DNA of 29,260 bases from CAYTED01 sp964404075 (GCA_964404075.1 CAYOIM010000006.1:1-29260), one strand, 5' to 3'. Counted from the stretch's first letter, positions 8,884-16,767 are shown. Numbers and translations are program-made. The notes: generated from the letters alone by a model not told the origin.

Positions 8884-10331
8884 ATGAATCAAAAGACCGC
8901 ATTGGTGTCGGTATACAACAAGGATGGAATCGTTGAATTCGCACAGGCACTCGTCGCACTCGGCTGGACACTGTACTCCTCGGGTGGAACGGCGAAAGTC
9001 ATCGCAAGCGCCGGAGTCCCCGTTTCCGATGTGGCGAGTCTCGTCGGTGGGGAGGCGATTCTTGGACACCGGGTCGTCACTTTGTCGCGCGAAGTTCATG
9101 GAGGTATCCTCGCGAGGAATATCGATACCGATATCGCGGAGCTCGAAAAGCTCGGCATTCCCTGGATCGACCTCGTCTGTGTCGATATGTATCCGCTGAA
9201 GGAAGNNNNNNNNNNNNNNNNNNNNNNNNNNNNNNNNNNNNNNNNNNNNNNNNNNNNNNNNNNNNNNNNNNNNNNNNNNNNNNNNNNNNNNNNNNNNNNN
9301 NNNNNGGCAGGCGTTCGATGGTCTGCAAGTATGGGGAAAATGCCTATCAAGCACCGGCGGCTTTATATACATGCGGAACCGATGATCCGCTCGCATTGGA
9401 TCAGTTCACGCTCGTTGCCGGAGATGCGCCGAGTTACAACAATCTCTGCGATATCGATCGCCTGTTGCAGACCATGACGCATGTCGTGGCGACGCTTGTC
9501 ACGAATACAAGCAGGGGTGCATCCGTGCCGTTAATCGCACTTGGTGTCAAACATGGCAATACTTGCGGAGCCGCTATCGGATTTGATTCCGGAGAAATCG
9601 TCCGGAAGATGGTGATGGGCGATCGGTTGGCAATTTTTGGCGGACTCGTCATGCTCAATTTCTGTGTGACTGCGGATGTCGCCGAGGTGCTTTTGCATTA
9701 TGGGGTGCCCAAAGGACAGCGAAGATTGCTCGATGGCATTATCGCTCCGGCATTCGCCGATGAAGCGGTGGAACTGCTCAAACGCAAGGGCGATAAGTGT
9801 CGGTTCATCGCGAATCCGGCACTTTTCGATCTGAATCGCGATAGCCTCGATCGTGCAGAGCGATTTCGATTCGTGCGTGGTGGATTCCTCTCTCAGCCGA
9901 ACTACACCTCCGTCCTCGATCTCAATGATCCGGATCTTGTGAAATACGGTCAGGTGACAGCCGAACAGAGATTGGATATGCTTCTTGCCAAGGCTCTCTG
10001 CGATACTTCGAACAGCAACACCATCACACTTGTCAAGGATGGCATGCTCATCGGCAATGGTGTGGGTCAACAGGCCAGGGTGTATGGGGCGGAGTTGGCA
10101 CTGACCAGGGCGTCAACAGGTATCCATGATCCCCGCGGTGCGGTAGCGGCGAGCGATTCATTCTTTCCGTTTACGGATGGTGTCAAGGTTCTCGCCACCT
10201 CCGGTATCAAGGCGATTATCTCGACGAGCGGATCTGTCAACGACAAGGAAGTTATCGCCTATTGCCAAGCGAACGGCATCGCACTTTACCTGATCCCCGA
10301 CAAGAAAGGGCGGGGATTCTTCGGCCATTGA
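8884..10331 (+). CDS. purH: Bifunctional AICAR formyltransferase/IMP cyclohydrolase, divergent, interrupted by a gap
   Basis: AAGGAG lies 9 bases before ATG 8884. The N-terminal 107 residues form the MGS-like start of IMP cyclohydrolase: ALVSVYNKDGIVEFA, SSGGTAKVI, HRVVTLSREVHGGILA, DLVCVDMYPLKE. After the gap the transformylase half begins at KYGENAYQA and includes VKHGNTCGAA (catalytic Lys-His of the family KHxNPCG motif), AIFGGLVMLN, SNTITLVKDGMLIGNGVGQQARV and ASDSFFPFTDGV. PurH performs the last two steps of IMP synthesis. Compared with E. coli PurH (529 residues), about 90 residues are hidden, and the two halves are out of register across 100 N. The C-terminus (PDKKGRGFFGH) differs from the usual GxRHFRH. 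No other pur gene is present. Confidence 0.85.
9206..9305. other. Assembly gap (100 N) inside purH
   Basis: The purH frame is phase 1 before the gap and phase 0 after it. A true gap must have a length of 2 modulo 3, which excludes 100. Comparison with full-length PurH suggests roughly 270-290 missing bases. Confidence 0.95.
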
Positions 10332-10353
10332 AAAGGAAAGGCAGTAAGGTGTC

Positions 10354-10393
10354 GGTTCCGCAGAGATTCATTCTGCGGAGCCTTTTTTCTTTT
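10354..10393 (+). terminator. Rho-independent terminator of purH
   Basis: An 11-bp stem with one G-T pair: 10354-10364 pairs with 10372-10382 (core CCGCAGA/TCTGCGG), 7-base loop, then TTTTTTCTTTT. Starts 23 bases after the purH stop. Confidence 0.9.
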
Positions 10394-10421
10394 ATGGTAT
10401 GAGTTTTTGCTTGGATATTTC

Positions 10422-10455
10422 AAAGAGGCTTATCCGAGCCTCTTTTGATATTTTT
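10422..10455 (+). terminator. Second terminator-like hairpin
   Basis: AAAGAGGCT (10422-10430) and AGCCTCTTT (10437-10445) form a perfect 9-bp stem with loop TATCCG, followed by a T-rich run. With the preceding terminator it insulates the division cluster from purH read-through. Confidence 0.6.
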
Positions 10456-10486
10456 GCTGGTGGATAACTCGGGTGGCGAGAGGTGG

Positions 10487-10515
10487 TTGCGTGGTTTTCA
10501 CGAGTGGAGTAAAAT
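10487..10515 (+). promoter_or_regulatory. Promoter of the mraZ (dcw) cluster
   Basis: TTGCGT (10487-10492), 17-base spacer, TAAAAT (10510-10515). The start would be near 10522, giving a leader of about 185 bases that contains the MraZ-box repeats and a long palindrome. From 10332 to 10707 there is no gene: the stretch holds two terminators, this promoter, the box and the palindrome. Confidence 0.5.
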
Positions 10516-10531
10516 GGAGCCATTCGCACTC

Positions 10532-10558
10532 AAAGTGGTGGGAAGTGGGGAATAGAGT
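10532..10558 (+). promoter_or_regulatory. Probable MraZ box (three repeats, period 10)
   Basis: AAAGTGG (10532-10538), GAAGTGG (10542-10548) and a weaker ATAGAGT (10552-10558), each separated by 3 bases. MraZ is known to bind short GTGG-type repeats spaced one helical turn apart upstream of its own gene. Position just downstream of the -10 box suits autorepression. Confidence 0.6.
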
Positions 10559-10700
10559 AAATTACAAATTCAAAATCTCAATTTCCAAATAAATTCCAAT
10601 ACTAAAAGTTTAAATTCAAAAAAGAGAATTAAACCGTTTGAAATTTTCAGAATTGTAATTTGTGATTTATTTGGAGCTTGTAATTTTGAATTTAAGATTT
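10559..10700 (+). repeat. Heptamer-built AT-rich palindrome before mraZ
   Basis: The left arm (10559-10593) is five 7-base units (AAATTAC, AAATTCA, AAATCTC, AATTTCC, AAATAAA). The right arm (10666-10700) is its imperfect inverted copy, 28 of 35 positions by my count. The middle is also AT-rich and partly self-complementary. The element ends 7 bases before the mraZ ATG. Confidence 0.75.
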
Positions 10701-10707
10701 CAATGGC

Positions 10708-11142
10708 ATGTTCATCGGCGAATACAATCATACGATCGATCCGAAGAAACGGCTCGCGATGCCGTCGAAGTTTCGCAATGAGTTGGGATCGAAAGTGGTG
10801 GTGACCCGCGGGCTCGACGACTGTCTCTTCGTCTATCCGATGAAGGTATGGGAGGGAATCGCGGCGAAGCTCGGGAGCATGCCGGTCGGCGAGTCGGGTA
10901 CGAGAGGCTTCATCCGGATGATGCTCGCGGGAGCGGTGGATGTGGATCTCGACAGTCAGGGGCGGGTGCTCGTCCCGGACTATCTGAAGGAATATGCGGG
11001 ACTGAAAAAAGAAACCGTCGTTGTCGGCCTGTATGATCGGTTGGAAATATGGAACGAGAGCCGGTGGAAAAAATACAAGGGTCTCGCCGAGAAGCAGACG
11101 GGGAAGATCGCCGAGCAGTTGGGGAAGCTGGGAGTGTATTAA
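10708..11142 (+). CDS. mraZ: Transcriptional regulator MraZ
   Basis: A 144-residue double SpoVT/AbrB-fold protein. Both half motifs are visible: FIGEYNHTIDPKKRLAMPSKFR at the N-terminus, and VDVDLDSQGRVLVPDYLKEYAGL at about residues 88-110, followed by VVVGLYDRLEIWNESRW. MraZ forms a ring that binds repeats upstream of its gene and controls the division and wall cluster. It is the first gene of mraZ-rsmH-ftsL-ftsI-murF, the usual order. There is no Shine-Dalgarno site before ATG 10708; a long AT-rich palindrome ends 7 bases upstream. Upstream repeats at 10532-10558 fit self-regulation. Confidence 0.95.
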   Translation: MFIGEYNHTIDPKKRLAMPSKFRNELGSKVVVTRGLDDCLFVYPMKVWEGIAAKLGSMPVGESGTRGFIRMMLAGAVDVDLDSQGRVLVPDYLKEYAGLKKETVVVGLYDRLEIWNESRWKKYKGLAEKQTGKIAEQLGKLGVY

Positions 11143-11145
11143 AGA

Positions 11146-11253
11146 AATTTCTAATTTCTAATATCTAATATCTAAATAAAAACAAAGAAATCTTAATTTT
11201 TACATTAAGAAATTGGGCATTTATTAGAAATTAGAAATTGGGAATTAGAAATT
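11146..11253 (+). repeat. Heptamer-built AT-rich palindrome between mraZ and rsmH
   Basis: The left arm has AATTTCT twice and AATATCT twice in perfect 7-base register (11146-11173), then AAATAAA. The right arm has AGAAATT, AGAAATT, GGGAATT, AGAAATT (11226-11253). An inner hairpin TCTTAAT/ATTAAGA lies at 11191-11210. The element fills nearly the whole spacer and ends on the base before the rsmH ATG, leaving no room for a separate Shine-Dalgarno site. Confidence 0.85.
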
Positions 11254-12213
11254 ATGACAAAGCATATTCCGGTATTGCTCGGAGAGGCAGTGGAGGGTCT
11301 TCGTGTGAAGCCGGGTGATACGGTGGTGGATGCGACGCTCGGGGGCGGGAGTCATACGCTCGTTCTCCTTGCGCGGGTGTCGCCGGACGGACGGGTCGTT
11401 TCCTTCGATATGGATGCACAGGCGATCGATCGTTTTCTCGGGAGGATAGAAAGCGATCCGGTCGCGAAGCGGGCGTATCGGGATGGTCGTCTCATCCTCG
11501 TTCATGCGAATTTCTCCCGTCTGGGGGAGGAGTTGGATCGGCTTGGCATCGTTTCGGCGCAGGGGATTCTGGCGGACCTCGGATTCTCATCGGATCAGAT
11601 AGAAACGCCGGAGCGCGGGCTGTCCTTTCTCCATGAGGGACCGCTCGATATGCGCCTCGATACGGGTGATCCGCTGACTGCTGAAGAGGTGATACGGCGG
11701 TACTCGGAGGAGCGGCTTGCGGAAATATTTTCTCTCTTTGGTGATGAGCCGAAAGCGAAACGAATCGCTCGGCGCATCGCGACAGAGCGAAAACGAAAGC
11801 CGATACGGACGACGAGCGAGCTCTCGCGGATCATCGAAGGGGCATTCTCCGCCGCGGAGCGGAGGGCGATCGGTATCCATCCGGCGACTCGCGTCTTCCA
11901 GGCATTACGCATCGAAGTCAATCGGGAATTCGAGCGGTTGCAGGCATTTCTTCCTGTGGCGGCGGATCGGTTGGCGGCGGCGGGGCGATTGGCGGTCATT
12001 TCGTTCCATTCGGGCGAAGATCGGATCGTGAAAGGATTTCTCCGGTCGGAGGCGAAGGGATGTGTCTGCCCTCCGAATTTTCCGGAATGTCGGTGCGGGA
12101 GAAAACCTCGGATGAAGATCGTGACAGGGAAACCGATCGAACCGAGCGCGGATGAAGCACGGCGGAATCCCCGTGCACGGAGCGGGAGGCTCCGTATCGC
12201 GGAGAAAATATGA
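11254..12213 (+). CDS. rsmH: 16S rRNA (cytosine1402-N4)-methyltransferase
   Basis: RsmH (MraW) methylates N4 of C1402 in the decoding centre of 16S rRNA using S-adenosylmethionine. The 319 residues match the usual length of about 310. Motifs: HIPVLLGEAVEGL at the N-terminus, the SAM-binding DATLGGGSHT (residues 26-35, family form DGTFGRGGHS), ILADLGFSSDQIETPERGLSF, GPLDMRLD, HPATRVFQALRIEVNREFERL, SFHSGEDRIVKGF, and a Cys-containing segment (CVCPPNFPECRCG) before the C-terminus. The stop overlaps ATG 12210 of the ftsL frame by 4 bases. The start codon abuts the palindromic spacer. Confidence 0.95.
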   Translation: MTKHIPVLLGEAVEGLRVKPGDTVVDATLGGGSHTLVLLARVSPDGRVVSFDMDAQAIDRFLGRIESDPVAKRAYRDGRLILVHANFSRLGEELDRLGIVSAQGILADLGFSSDQIETPERGLSFLHEGPLDMRLDTGDPLTAEEVIRRYSEERLAEIFSLFGDEPKAKRIARRIATERKRKPIRTTSELSRIIEGAFSAAERRAIGIHPATRVFQALRIEVNREFERLQAFLPVAADRLAAAGRLAVISFHSGEDRIVKGFLRSEAKGCVCPPNFPECRCGRKPRMKIVTGKPIEPSADEARRNPRARSGRLRIAEKI

Positions 12214-12659
12214 GGTGTGGTCGGGATTTCATGATACTGGTCGCTTCGCCTGCGGGAGGTGTGTCCGCTGATCTGAAATCAGGTGAGTTGTCGCAAAAAA
12301 TAAAAACACATATACATATGGATGCTCTCGGATGTGCCGCATATCGCGGTCGGCGGTCGGTGTCGAACCGAAAGAAAAAAGGTTTCATTCACAAGGGATT
12401 TTTGGTTATCGTTACGGCATTTCTCTTTTCCGCGGGGAACTACCTTTTCTCCATCAATCAGAATGCGGTGCACGGATATCGTATCCGGACATTGGAGAAG
12501 GAAATCGCGGCGCTCGAGAAAGAACAGAGCGAGTTGCAGTCGAGCGAAGCGGAGATGCGATCGCTCGATCGGACGAAAGAAGCGGGGGCGCGGATGGGAA
12601 TGGAACGCACGACGGATGTCGTCTCGGTGGAGCGTCTCGGGACGGTCGCCCTCCGGTAA
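12210..12659 (+). CDS. ftsL: FtsL/DivIC-like septum protein, start uncertain
   Basis: The conserved part is a basic stretch (SNRKKKGFIHKG), one membrane helix (FLVIVTAFLFSAGNYLFSI), and a coiled coil (RTLEKEIAALEKEQSELQSSEAEM) ending near TKEAGARMGM. This is the FtsL/DivIC plan of bitopic divisome proteins that bridge FtsB-type partners and the FtsI transpeptidase. Position between rsmH and ftsI supports FtsL. The open frame from ATG 12210 overlaps the rsmH stop (ATGA), but its first 50 residues look unlike any FtsL tail, with scattered Cys and Gly. GTG 12360 would give a compact basic tail (MSNRKKKG), and a promoter-like TTGTCG-N17-TATACA lies at 12288-12316. The stop overlaps the ftsI start. 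Confidence 0.75.
   Translation: MRCGRDFMILVASPAGGVSADLKSGELSQKIKTHIHMDALGCAAYRGRRSVSNRKKKGFIHKGFLVIVTAFLFSAGNYLFSINQNAVHGYRIRTLEKEIAALEKEQSELQSSEAEMRSLDRTKEAGARMGMERTTDVVSVERLGTVALR
12288..12316 (+). promoter_or_regulatory. Possible internal promoter before ftsL core
   Basis: TTGTCG (12288-12293), a 17-base AT-rich spacer, TATACA (12311-12316). It lies in an AT-rich island inside the GC-rich cluster. A transcript starting near 12323 could serve GTG 12360 of ftsL and the downstream ftsI and murF. Confidence 0.4.
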
Positions 12660-14485
12660 TGTCCATTTTCGATCTCGGTCCTTACTTGGTAATAGGGAAT
12701 ACCTGCGGTATGAATACGGGATTGCGCCTGGGGAATATCCGGCAGAACGGCAAGCGCGATGGGGGCACGGGGAGAGCCCGGCTCCTTGTTTTTTTTGTCA
12801 TCGGAGGGGCACTCCTTATCCTGTCGCGACTCTATTTCATTCAGGTGACGAGTCATGACAAGTGGGAGGGAGTGGCCGCCGGGCAGTATGTGGCAAATCG
12901 GGCGTTGCTCGCGAAACGGGGAGAGATATTCTTTCAAGATCATGGCGGGCGGTATGCGGTCGCGGTCAATCGGGATGATCACTTCGTCTTCATCGTTCCC
13001 CGGGATATCGATTCTGCGGAGGTCGTGAGTGAAGCGCTCTCGAGTATCCTCGGCATGGGAAGAGATGATATCGAACGGAAAATGGAACGGAGGGACGATC
13101 CTTTTGAGATGGTGAAGAAAAAAATATCACCGGATGAGGCATCGCGCGTGAGGGATCTCCGGTTGAAGGGAGTCTATATCGGATCCGAAACGAACCGGTA
13201 CTATCCGGGAGGGGAATTCGCCGCATCGCTCATCGGTTTCGTCGCGGGACGCTCGGATGGATCGGCAGGCGAAGAGGGGAAATACGGATTGGAAGCGGCT
13301 TTCAATACCTCATTGCAGGGGAAGAATGGGAATCTGGAGGAAGAACGGGATTCGGCCGGACGGTGGATATCGCTTACGGATCGGGTGCTCCGACCGGCGG
13401 AGAATGGGGATGACTATTTCCTGACTATCGACCGCACCGTGCAGTTCGAAGCGGAGAGGATATTGCGCGATTCCATCGAGCAGTATGCGGCTGATGGGGG
13501 GACGATCGTCGTGATGGAGCCGAAAACCGGAAATATCCTCGCGATGGCGACGCTTCCGCAGTTCAATCCGAACGCATTCGGCGAGGTGAAGAATTACGAA
13601 GTTTTCTTGAACGGGGCAACGAGCGTATCATATGAGCCCGGATCGGTGATGAAGCCGCTGACTATGGCGATGGGCATCGAAGAAGGGAAGGTGAATCCGG
13701 ATACGGAATATGTCGATACGGGCGAGGTGTTCGAGGCAGGATACCATCTGAAGAATGCCGAGGGGAAAGTCTATGGGAAGAGCACCATGTATCGGGTCCT
13801 CGATCAGTCGATCAACACCGGAGTCATTTTCGTCGAACGATTGGTGGGGAATGATGTTTTCCGGAGGTACCTCCAGAATTTCGGTTTCGGAGAAAAATCG
13901 GATTTCGGATTTCCCGGGGATGTCTCCGGTAGCATCAAGAATATGGATGATACGCGGCGGAATATCAATTTTTTCAATATCGCATTCGGGCAAGGGATGA
14001 CCGCGACCCCGCTTCAGCTCGTGCGCGCCTATGCGGCTCTCGGGAATGGTGGCGTTCTCATGAGACCCCGATTGGTGGAGAAGATCATCCATGGGAACGG
14101 AACGGAAGAAATGGTTCCTCCGGAGTCGGTGCGACGGGTGGTCAGTGAGGAGACTGCCCGTGTCATGGGGGGGATGCTCCGCAGTGTCGTGGTAAACGGT
14201 CATGGAAAAAGGGCGGATGTGCCGGGGTACCTCGTCGGAGGGAAAACGGGGACGGCGCAGGTGGCGAAGAACGATGAAAAGGGGTATGATGAAAAATTGT
14301 CGGTCGGGTCTTTCGTCGGCTATGCGCCGATCAATGATCCTCGGTTCGCCATCGCCGTCAAATTCGATAATCCGAAAAATGTCGAATGGGCGGAGTCTTC
14401 GGCGGCTCCCGTGTTCGGGAAGATGATGAAATTTCTCCTCGAGTACTATCGGATAGAACCGACCGAGACGATGCGGAGCAGATGA
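12659..14485 (+). CDS. ftsI: Peptidoglycan D,D-transpeptidase FtsI (class B penicillin-binding protein)
   Basis: A class B PBP of about 609 residues: short cytoplasmic tail, one membrane anchor (LLVFFVIGGALLILSRLYFI), PBP dimerisation domain (GSETNRYYPGGEFAASLIGFVAG) and transpeptidase domain. Active-site motifs are intact, numbered from 12659: S329-V-M-K332 in EPGSVMKP, S384-I-N386 in DQSINTG, and K529-T-G-T532 in GGKTGTAQ. It cross-links septal peptidoglycan outside the membrane. The start ATG 12659 overlaps the ftsL stop (TAATG). ATG 12710 (MNTGLRLGN) is an in-frame alternative giving a shorter tail. The end overlaps murF by 4 bases (ATGA). No PASTA repeats are seen. Confidence 0.93.
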   Translation: MSIFDLGPYLVIGNTCGMNTGLRLGNIRQNGKRDGGTGRARLLVFFVIGGALLILSRLYFIQVTSHDKWEGVAAGQYVANRALLAKRGEIFFQDHGGRYAVAVNRDDHFVFIVPRDIDSAEVVSEALSSILGMGRDDIERKMERRDDPFEMVKKKISPDEASRVRDLRLKGVYIGSETNRYYPGGEFAASLIGFVAGRSDGSAGEEGKYGLEAAFNTSLQGKNGNLEEERDSAGRWISLTDRVLRPAENGDDYFLTIDRTVQFEAERILRDSIEQYAADGGTIVVMEPKTGNILAMATLPQFNPNAFGEVKNYEVFLNGATSVSYEPGSVMKPLTMAMGIEEGKVNPDTEYVDTGEVFEAGYHLKNAEGKVYGKSTMYRVLDQSINTGVIFVERLVGNDVFRRYLQNFGFGEKSDFGFPGDVSGSIKNMDDTRRNINFFNIAFGQGMTATPLQLVRAYAALGNGGVLMRPRLVEKIIHGNGTEEMVPPESVRRVVSEETARVMGGMLRSVVVNGHGKRADVPGYLVGGKTGTAQVAKNDEKGYDEKLSVGSFVGYAPINDPRFAIAVKFDNPKNVEWAESSAAPVFGKMMKFLLEYYRIEPTETMRSR

Positions 14486-15807
14486 ACATGCCGTCTATGA
14501 TGAATGAAAAAAAATGGTCACGAACAATGCTCGAACGCCTGCTCCGATGGTGTGCGGTCTTGGTCTTGAAGAAATATCATCCGATCATCGTCGGAGTGAC
14601 CGGGTCAGTCGGCAAGAGTTCCACGAAGGAGGCCATTGCCCTCGTCCTTGCGGCGCAATATATCATCCGGAAGAGCGAGGGGAATTATAACAATGAGATC
14701 GGCATTCCGCTCACGATTCTCGGTGAGCGGAGCCCGGGGCATTCTATCGTCGGTTGGACGCGTGTCGTCATGCGTTCTCTCGCTCTCTTCCTCCTGCCGT
14801 ATCGATATCCGGAAGTACTCGTCTTGGAGATGGCAGTCGACCGTCCTGGTGATATGCGGTATCTCCTCTCATTTATTCCGGTCGATGTCGGAGTGATCAC
14901 CCGTATCGGAGAGAGTCATCTCGAACATTTCAAGACTGTCGGGGCAATTGCGAGGGAAAAAGGATTGCTCGTCACGCACCTTGCCGAGTCGGGTTTCGCG
15001 ATCCTCAATGCCGATGATGGGAGAGTGATCTCGCTTCGGGAAAAAGTGAAGGCGAAGGTGATGACATATTCGCTCTCCGGAGAAGCCACGGTTTCCGGCG
15101 CACACTATGGTTTCGATGAACGGACGGGGGTCGGTTGCAGTTTCAAGATGCAGTATGCGGGAACGAGCATTCCGGTCCGCCTCCCGCATATCGTCGGGGA
15201 ACATCTCATCGCATCGGTGCTCGCGGCGGCGGCGGTCGGAGTCGCGCTGAAGATAAATCCGGTTTCCATCGTGGAAGCACTCGAGTCGTTCGAATCCCTT
15301 CCGGGGAGAATGCGTCTCATCGCGGGGAGGCATGGAACTCTGCTTCTCGATGATTCCTACAATGCGTCGCCGGATTCCGTGAGGGCGGCACTCATGACCC
15401 TCTCGAAAATGAGGGTCTCGCGCAAGGTATTGGTCCTCGGCGATATGCTTGATCTCGGCCCGAGTACCGATATGTTCCATACGGCACTCACGGATCAGAT
15501 CTGTTCGATGGGTCTTTCGGGCGTATTCTTACTCGGTGAGAAGGCTCGTCTGCTGAGGAAGACATTGGTTGCGAGCGGATTTTCACAGGATCGGATTTTC
15601 GTCTTCGATCATCCGGATGCCGTCGGCGCATCGCTTGCGGAATTCCTCCGGGAGGGCGATGCGGTACTGATCAAGGGTTCGCGCGGTATGCGGATGGAGA
15701 AGGTGGTCGAGTGTGCGATGGAGCATCCGGAAGACGCATCGAAACTTCTCTGTTGCCAATCTTCCGAGTGGCGCGCGAAACCATTCGACCAAATATCTAA
15801 TATCTAA
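14482..15807 (+). CDS. murF: UDP-MurNAc-tripeptide--D-alanyl-D-alanine ligase
   Basis: A Mur ligase of 441 residues. Visible: ATP-binding loop GVTGSVGKSSTKEAI, the MurF-type SEGNYNNEIGIPLTIL, EMAVDRPGDMRYL, then GESHLEHFKT, NADD, and the C-terminal domain with ESLPGRMRLI, LLDDSYNASPDSVRAAL, VLVLGDMLDLG and GDAVLIKGSRGMRMEKV. It adds D-Ala-D-Ala to the muramyl tripeptide in the cytoplasm. NYNNEIG and DDSYNASP favour MurF over MurC, MurD or MurE. ATG 14482 overlaps the ftsI stop. The last residues (DQISNI) and the stop codon are encoded by a heptamer repeat (AATATCT three times), so the tail is repeat-derived. It ends the plus-strand cell-wall cluster seen here. Confidence 0.92.
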   Translation: MNMPSMMNEKKWSRTMLERLLRWCAVLVLKKYHPIIVGVTGSVGKSSTKEAIALVLAAQYIIRKSEGNYNNEIGIPLTILGERSPGHSIVGWTRVVMRSLALFLLPYRYPEVLVLEMAVDRPGDMRYLLSFIPVDVGVITRIGESHLEHFKTVGAIAREKGLLVTHLAESGFAILNADDGRVISLREKVKAKVMTYSLSGEATVSGAHYGFDERTGVGCSFKMQYAGTSIPVRLPHIVGEHLIASVLAAAAVGVALKINPVSIVEALESFESLPGRMRLIAGRHGTLLLDDSYNASPDSVRAALMTLSKMRVSRKVLVLGDMLDLGPSTDMFHTALTDQICSMGLSGVFLLGEKARLLRKTLVASGFSQDRIFVFDHPDAVGASLAEFLREGDAVLIKGSRGMRMEKVVECAMEHPEDASKLLCCQSSEWRAKPFDQISNI

Positions 15808-15812
15808 TATCT
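15792..15812 (+). repeat. Perfect triple heptamer AATATCT
   Basis: Three exact tandem copies of AATATCT. The same unit occurs twice in the palindrome before rsmH. Here there is no opposing arm. The repeat supplies the murF stop codon and ends 10 bases before the terC-like start. Confidence 0.85.
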
Positions 15813-15822
15813 CATCTTCCGT

Positions 15823-16743
15823 ATGGATCTCTTTTCCGCAATCCTCATCATCATCGGTCTCGTCTTGTTCGAAGTGGTTTCAAGCATCGACAATGCCATT
15901 ATCAACGCGGATGTGCTCGCCACCATGGGAGATCGGGCGAAGAAATTCTTCGTGACCTGGGGCATTTTCTTCGCGGTGTTCGTCGTTCGCGGACTTCTCC
16001 CCTGGATCATCGTCTGGGCGGCGGTTCCTTCCCTCGGATTTCTCAGCTCGTTCACGGCGACTTTTTCCAATGACCCAGCGGTGCATGATGCGATTGTCCG
16101 CTCCGCACCGATTCTCCTCATGGGTGGGGGTATTTTTCTCCTCTTCCTCTTCCTCCACTGGCTCCTGCTCGAGGAAAAGCAATACGGGTTTCATTTTGAG
16201 AAAACGGTCGATCGGCATGGCGTGTGGTTCTACGCCGTGGCATCCATCGCTCTCTCGCTCATCGTGTGGCACGCGATGCGGGTGAGTCCGATGATCGCTT
16301 TCGGAGCGGTTGTCGGGTCCACGGCATTTTTCATCGTCCATGGATTCCGATTGCAGGCGGAGAAGGCCGAAGAGGAGCTGAAGCGCTCATCTCTGTCGGA
16401 TTGGAGCAAGGTGTTTTTCCTCGAAGTGATCGACCTCTCGTTCTCTATCGATGGAGTGCTCGGCGCGTTCGCGTTCACGCTTTCGGTGCCGCTCATTCTC
16501 CTCGGAAATGGGATCGGGGCGGTTATCGTGCGTCAGTTGACTCTCGCGCATGTCGATCGGGTGAAGAAATATGCGTATCTGAAAAATGGGGCGATGTATT
16601 CGATCGGCATCCTCGGTATCGTGATGATCGCGCACGGGTTCCTCATCCATGTCCCTTCCTACTTCTCGCCGCTCGCCACCATCGTCATCATCGGATATTT
16701 CTTCCGCAAATCATTGCGGTCGATGCCGGCGGGAATCGATTGA
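15823..16743 (+). CDS. TerC/DUF475-family integral membrane protein
   Basis: A 306-residue polytopic membrane protein with about eight to nine hydrophobic segments. It has the two acidic repeats of the TerC superfamily: FEVVSSIDNAIINADVL near the N-terminus and EVIDLSFSIDGVLGAFAFT in the second half, with membrane-embedded Glu and Asp likely to bind metal. The spacing and the RQLTLAHVDRVKKYAYLKNGAMYSIG segment suit the DUF475 branch. TerC relatives are linked to metal-ion export (for example manganese) and tellurite resistance, but the substrate here cannot be read from sequence. It starts 15 bases after murF, beyond the heptamer repeat. Its stop overlaps the -35 box of the next promoter. Confidence 0.85.
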   Translation: MDLFSAILIIIGLVLFEVVSSIDNAIINADVLATMGDRAKKFFVTWGIFFAVFVVRGLLPWIIVWAAVPSLGFLSSFTATFSNDPAVHDAIVRSAPILLMGGGIFLLFLFLHWLLLEEKQYGFHFEKTVDRHGVWFYAVASIALSLIVWHAMRVSPMIAFGAVVGSTAFFIVHGFRLQAEKAEEELKRSSLSDWSKVFFLEVIDLSFSIDGVLGAFAFTLSVPLILLGNGIGAVIVRQLTLAHVDRVKKYAYLKNGAMYSIGILGIVMIAHGFLIHVPSYFSPLATIVIIGYFFRKSLRSMPAGID

Positions 16744-16767
16744 CATCGCCCGCAGTCGCGGTACAAT
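16740..16767 (+). promoter_or_regulatory. Promoter of the KH-domain gene
   Basis: A consensus TTGACA (16740-16745), 16-base spacer, TACAAT (16762-16767). The -35 box overlaps the terC-like stop codon. The transcript should start near 16775, about 40 bases before ATG 16816. Confidence 0.7.
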
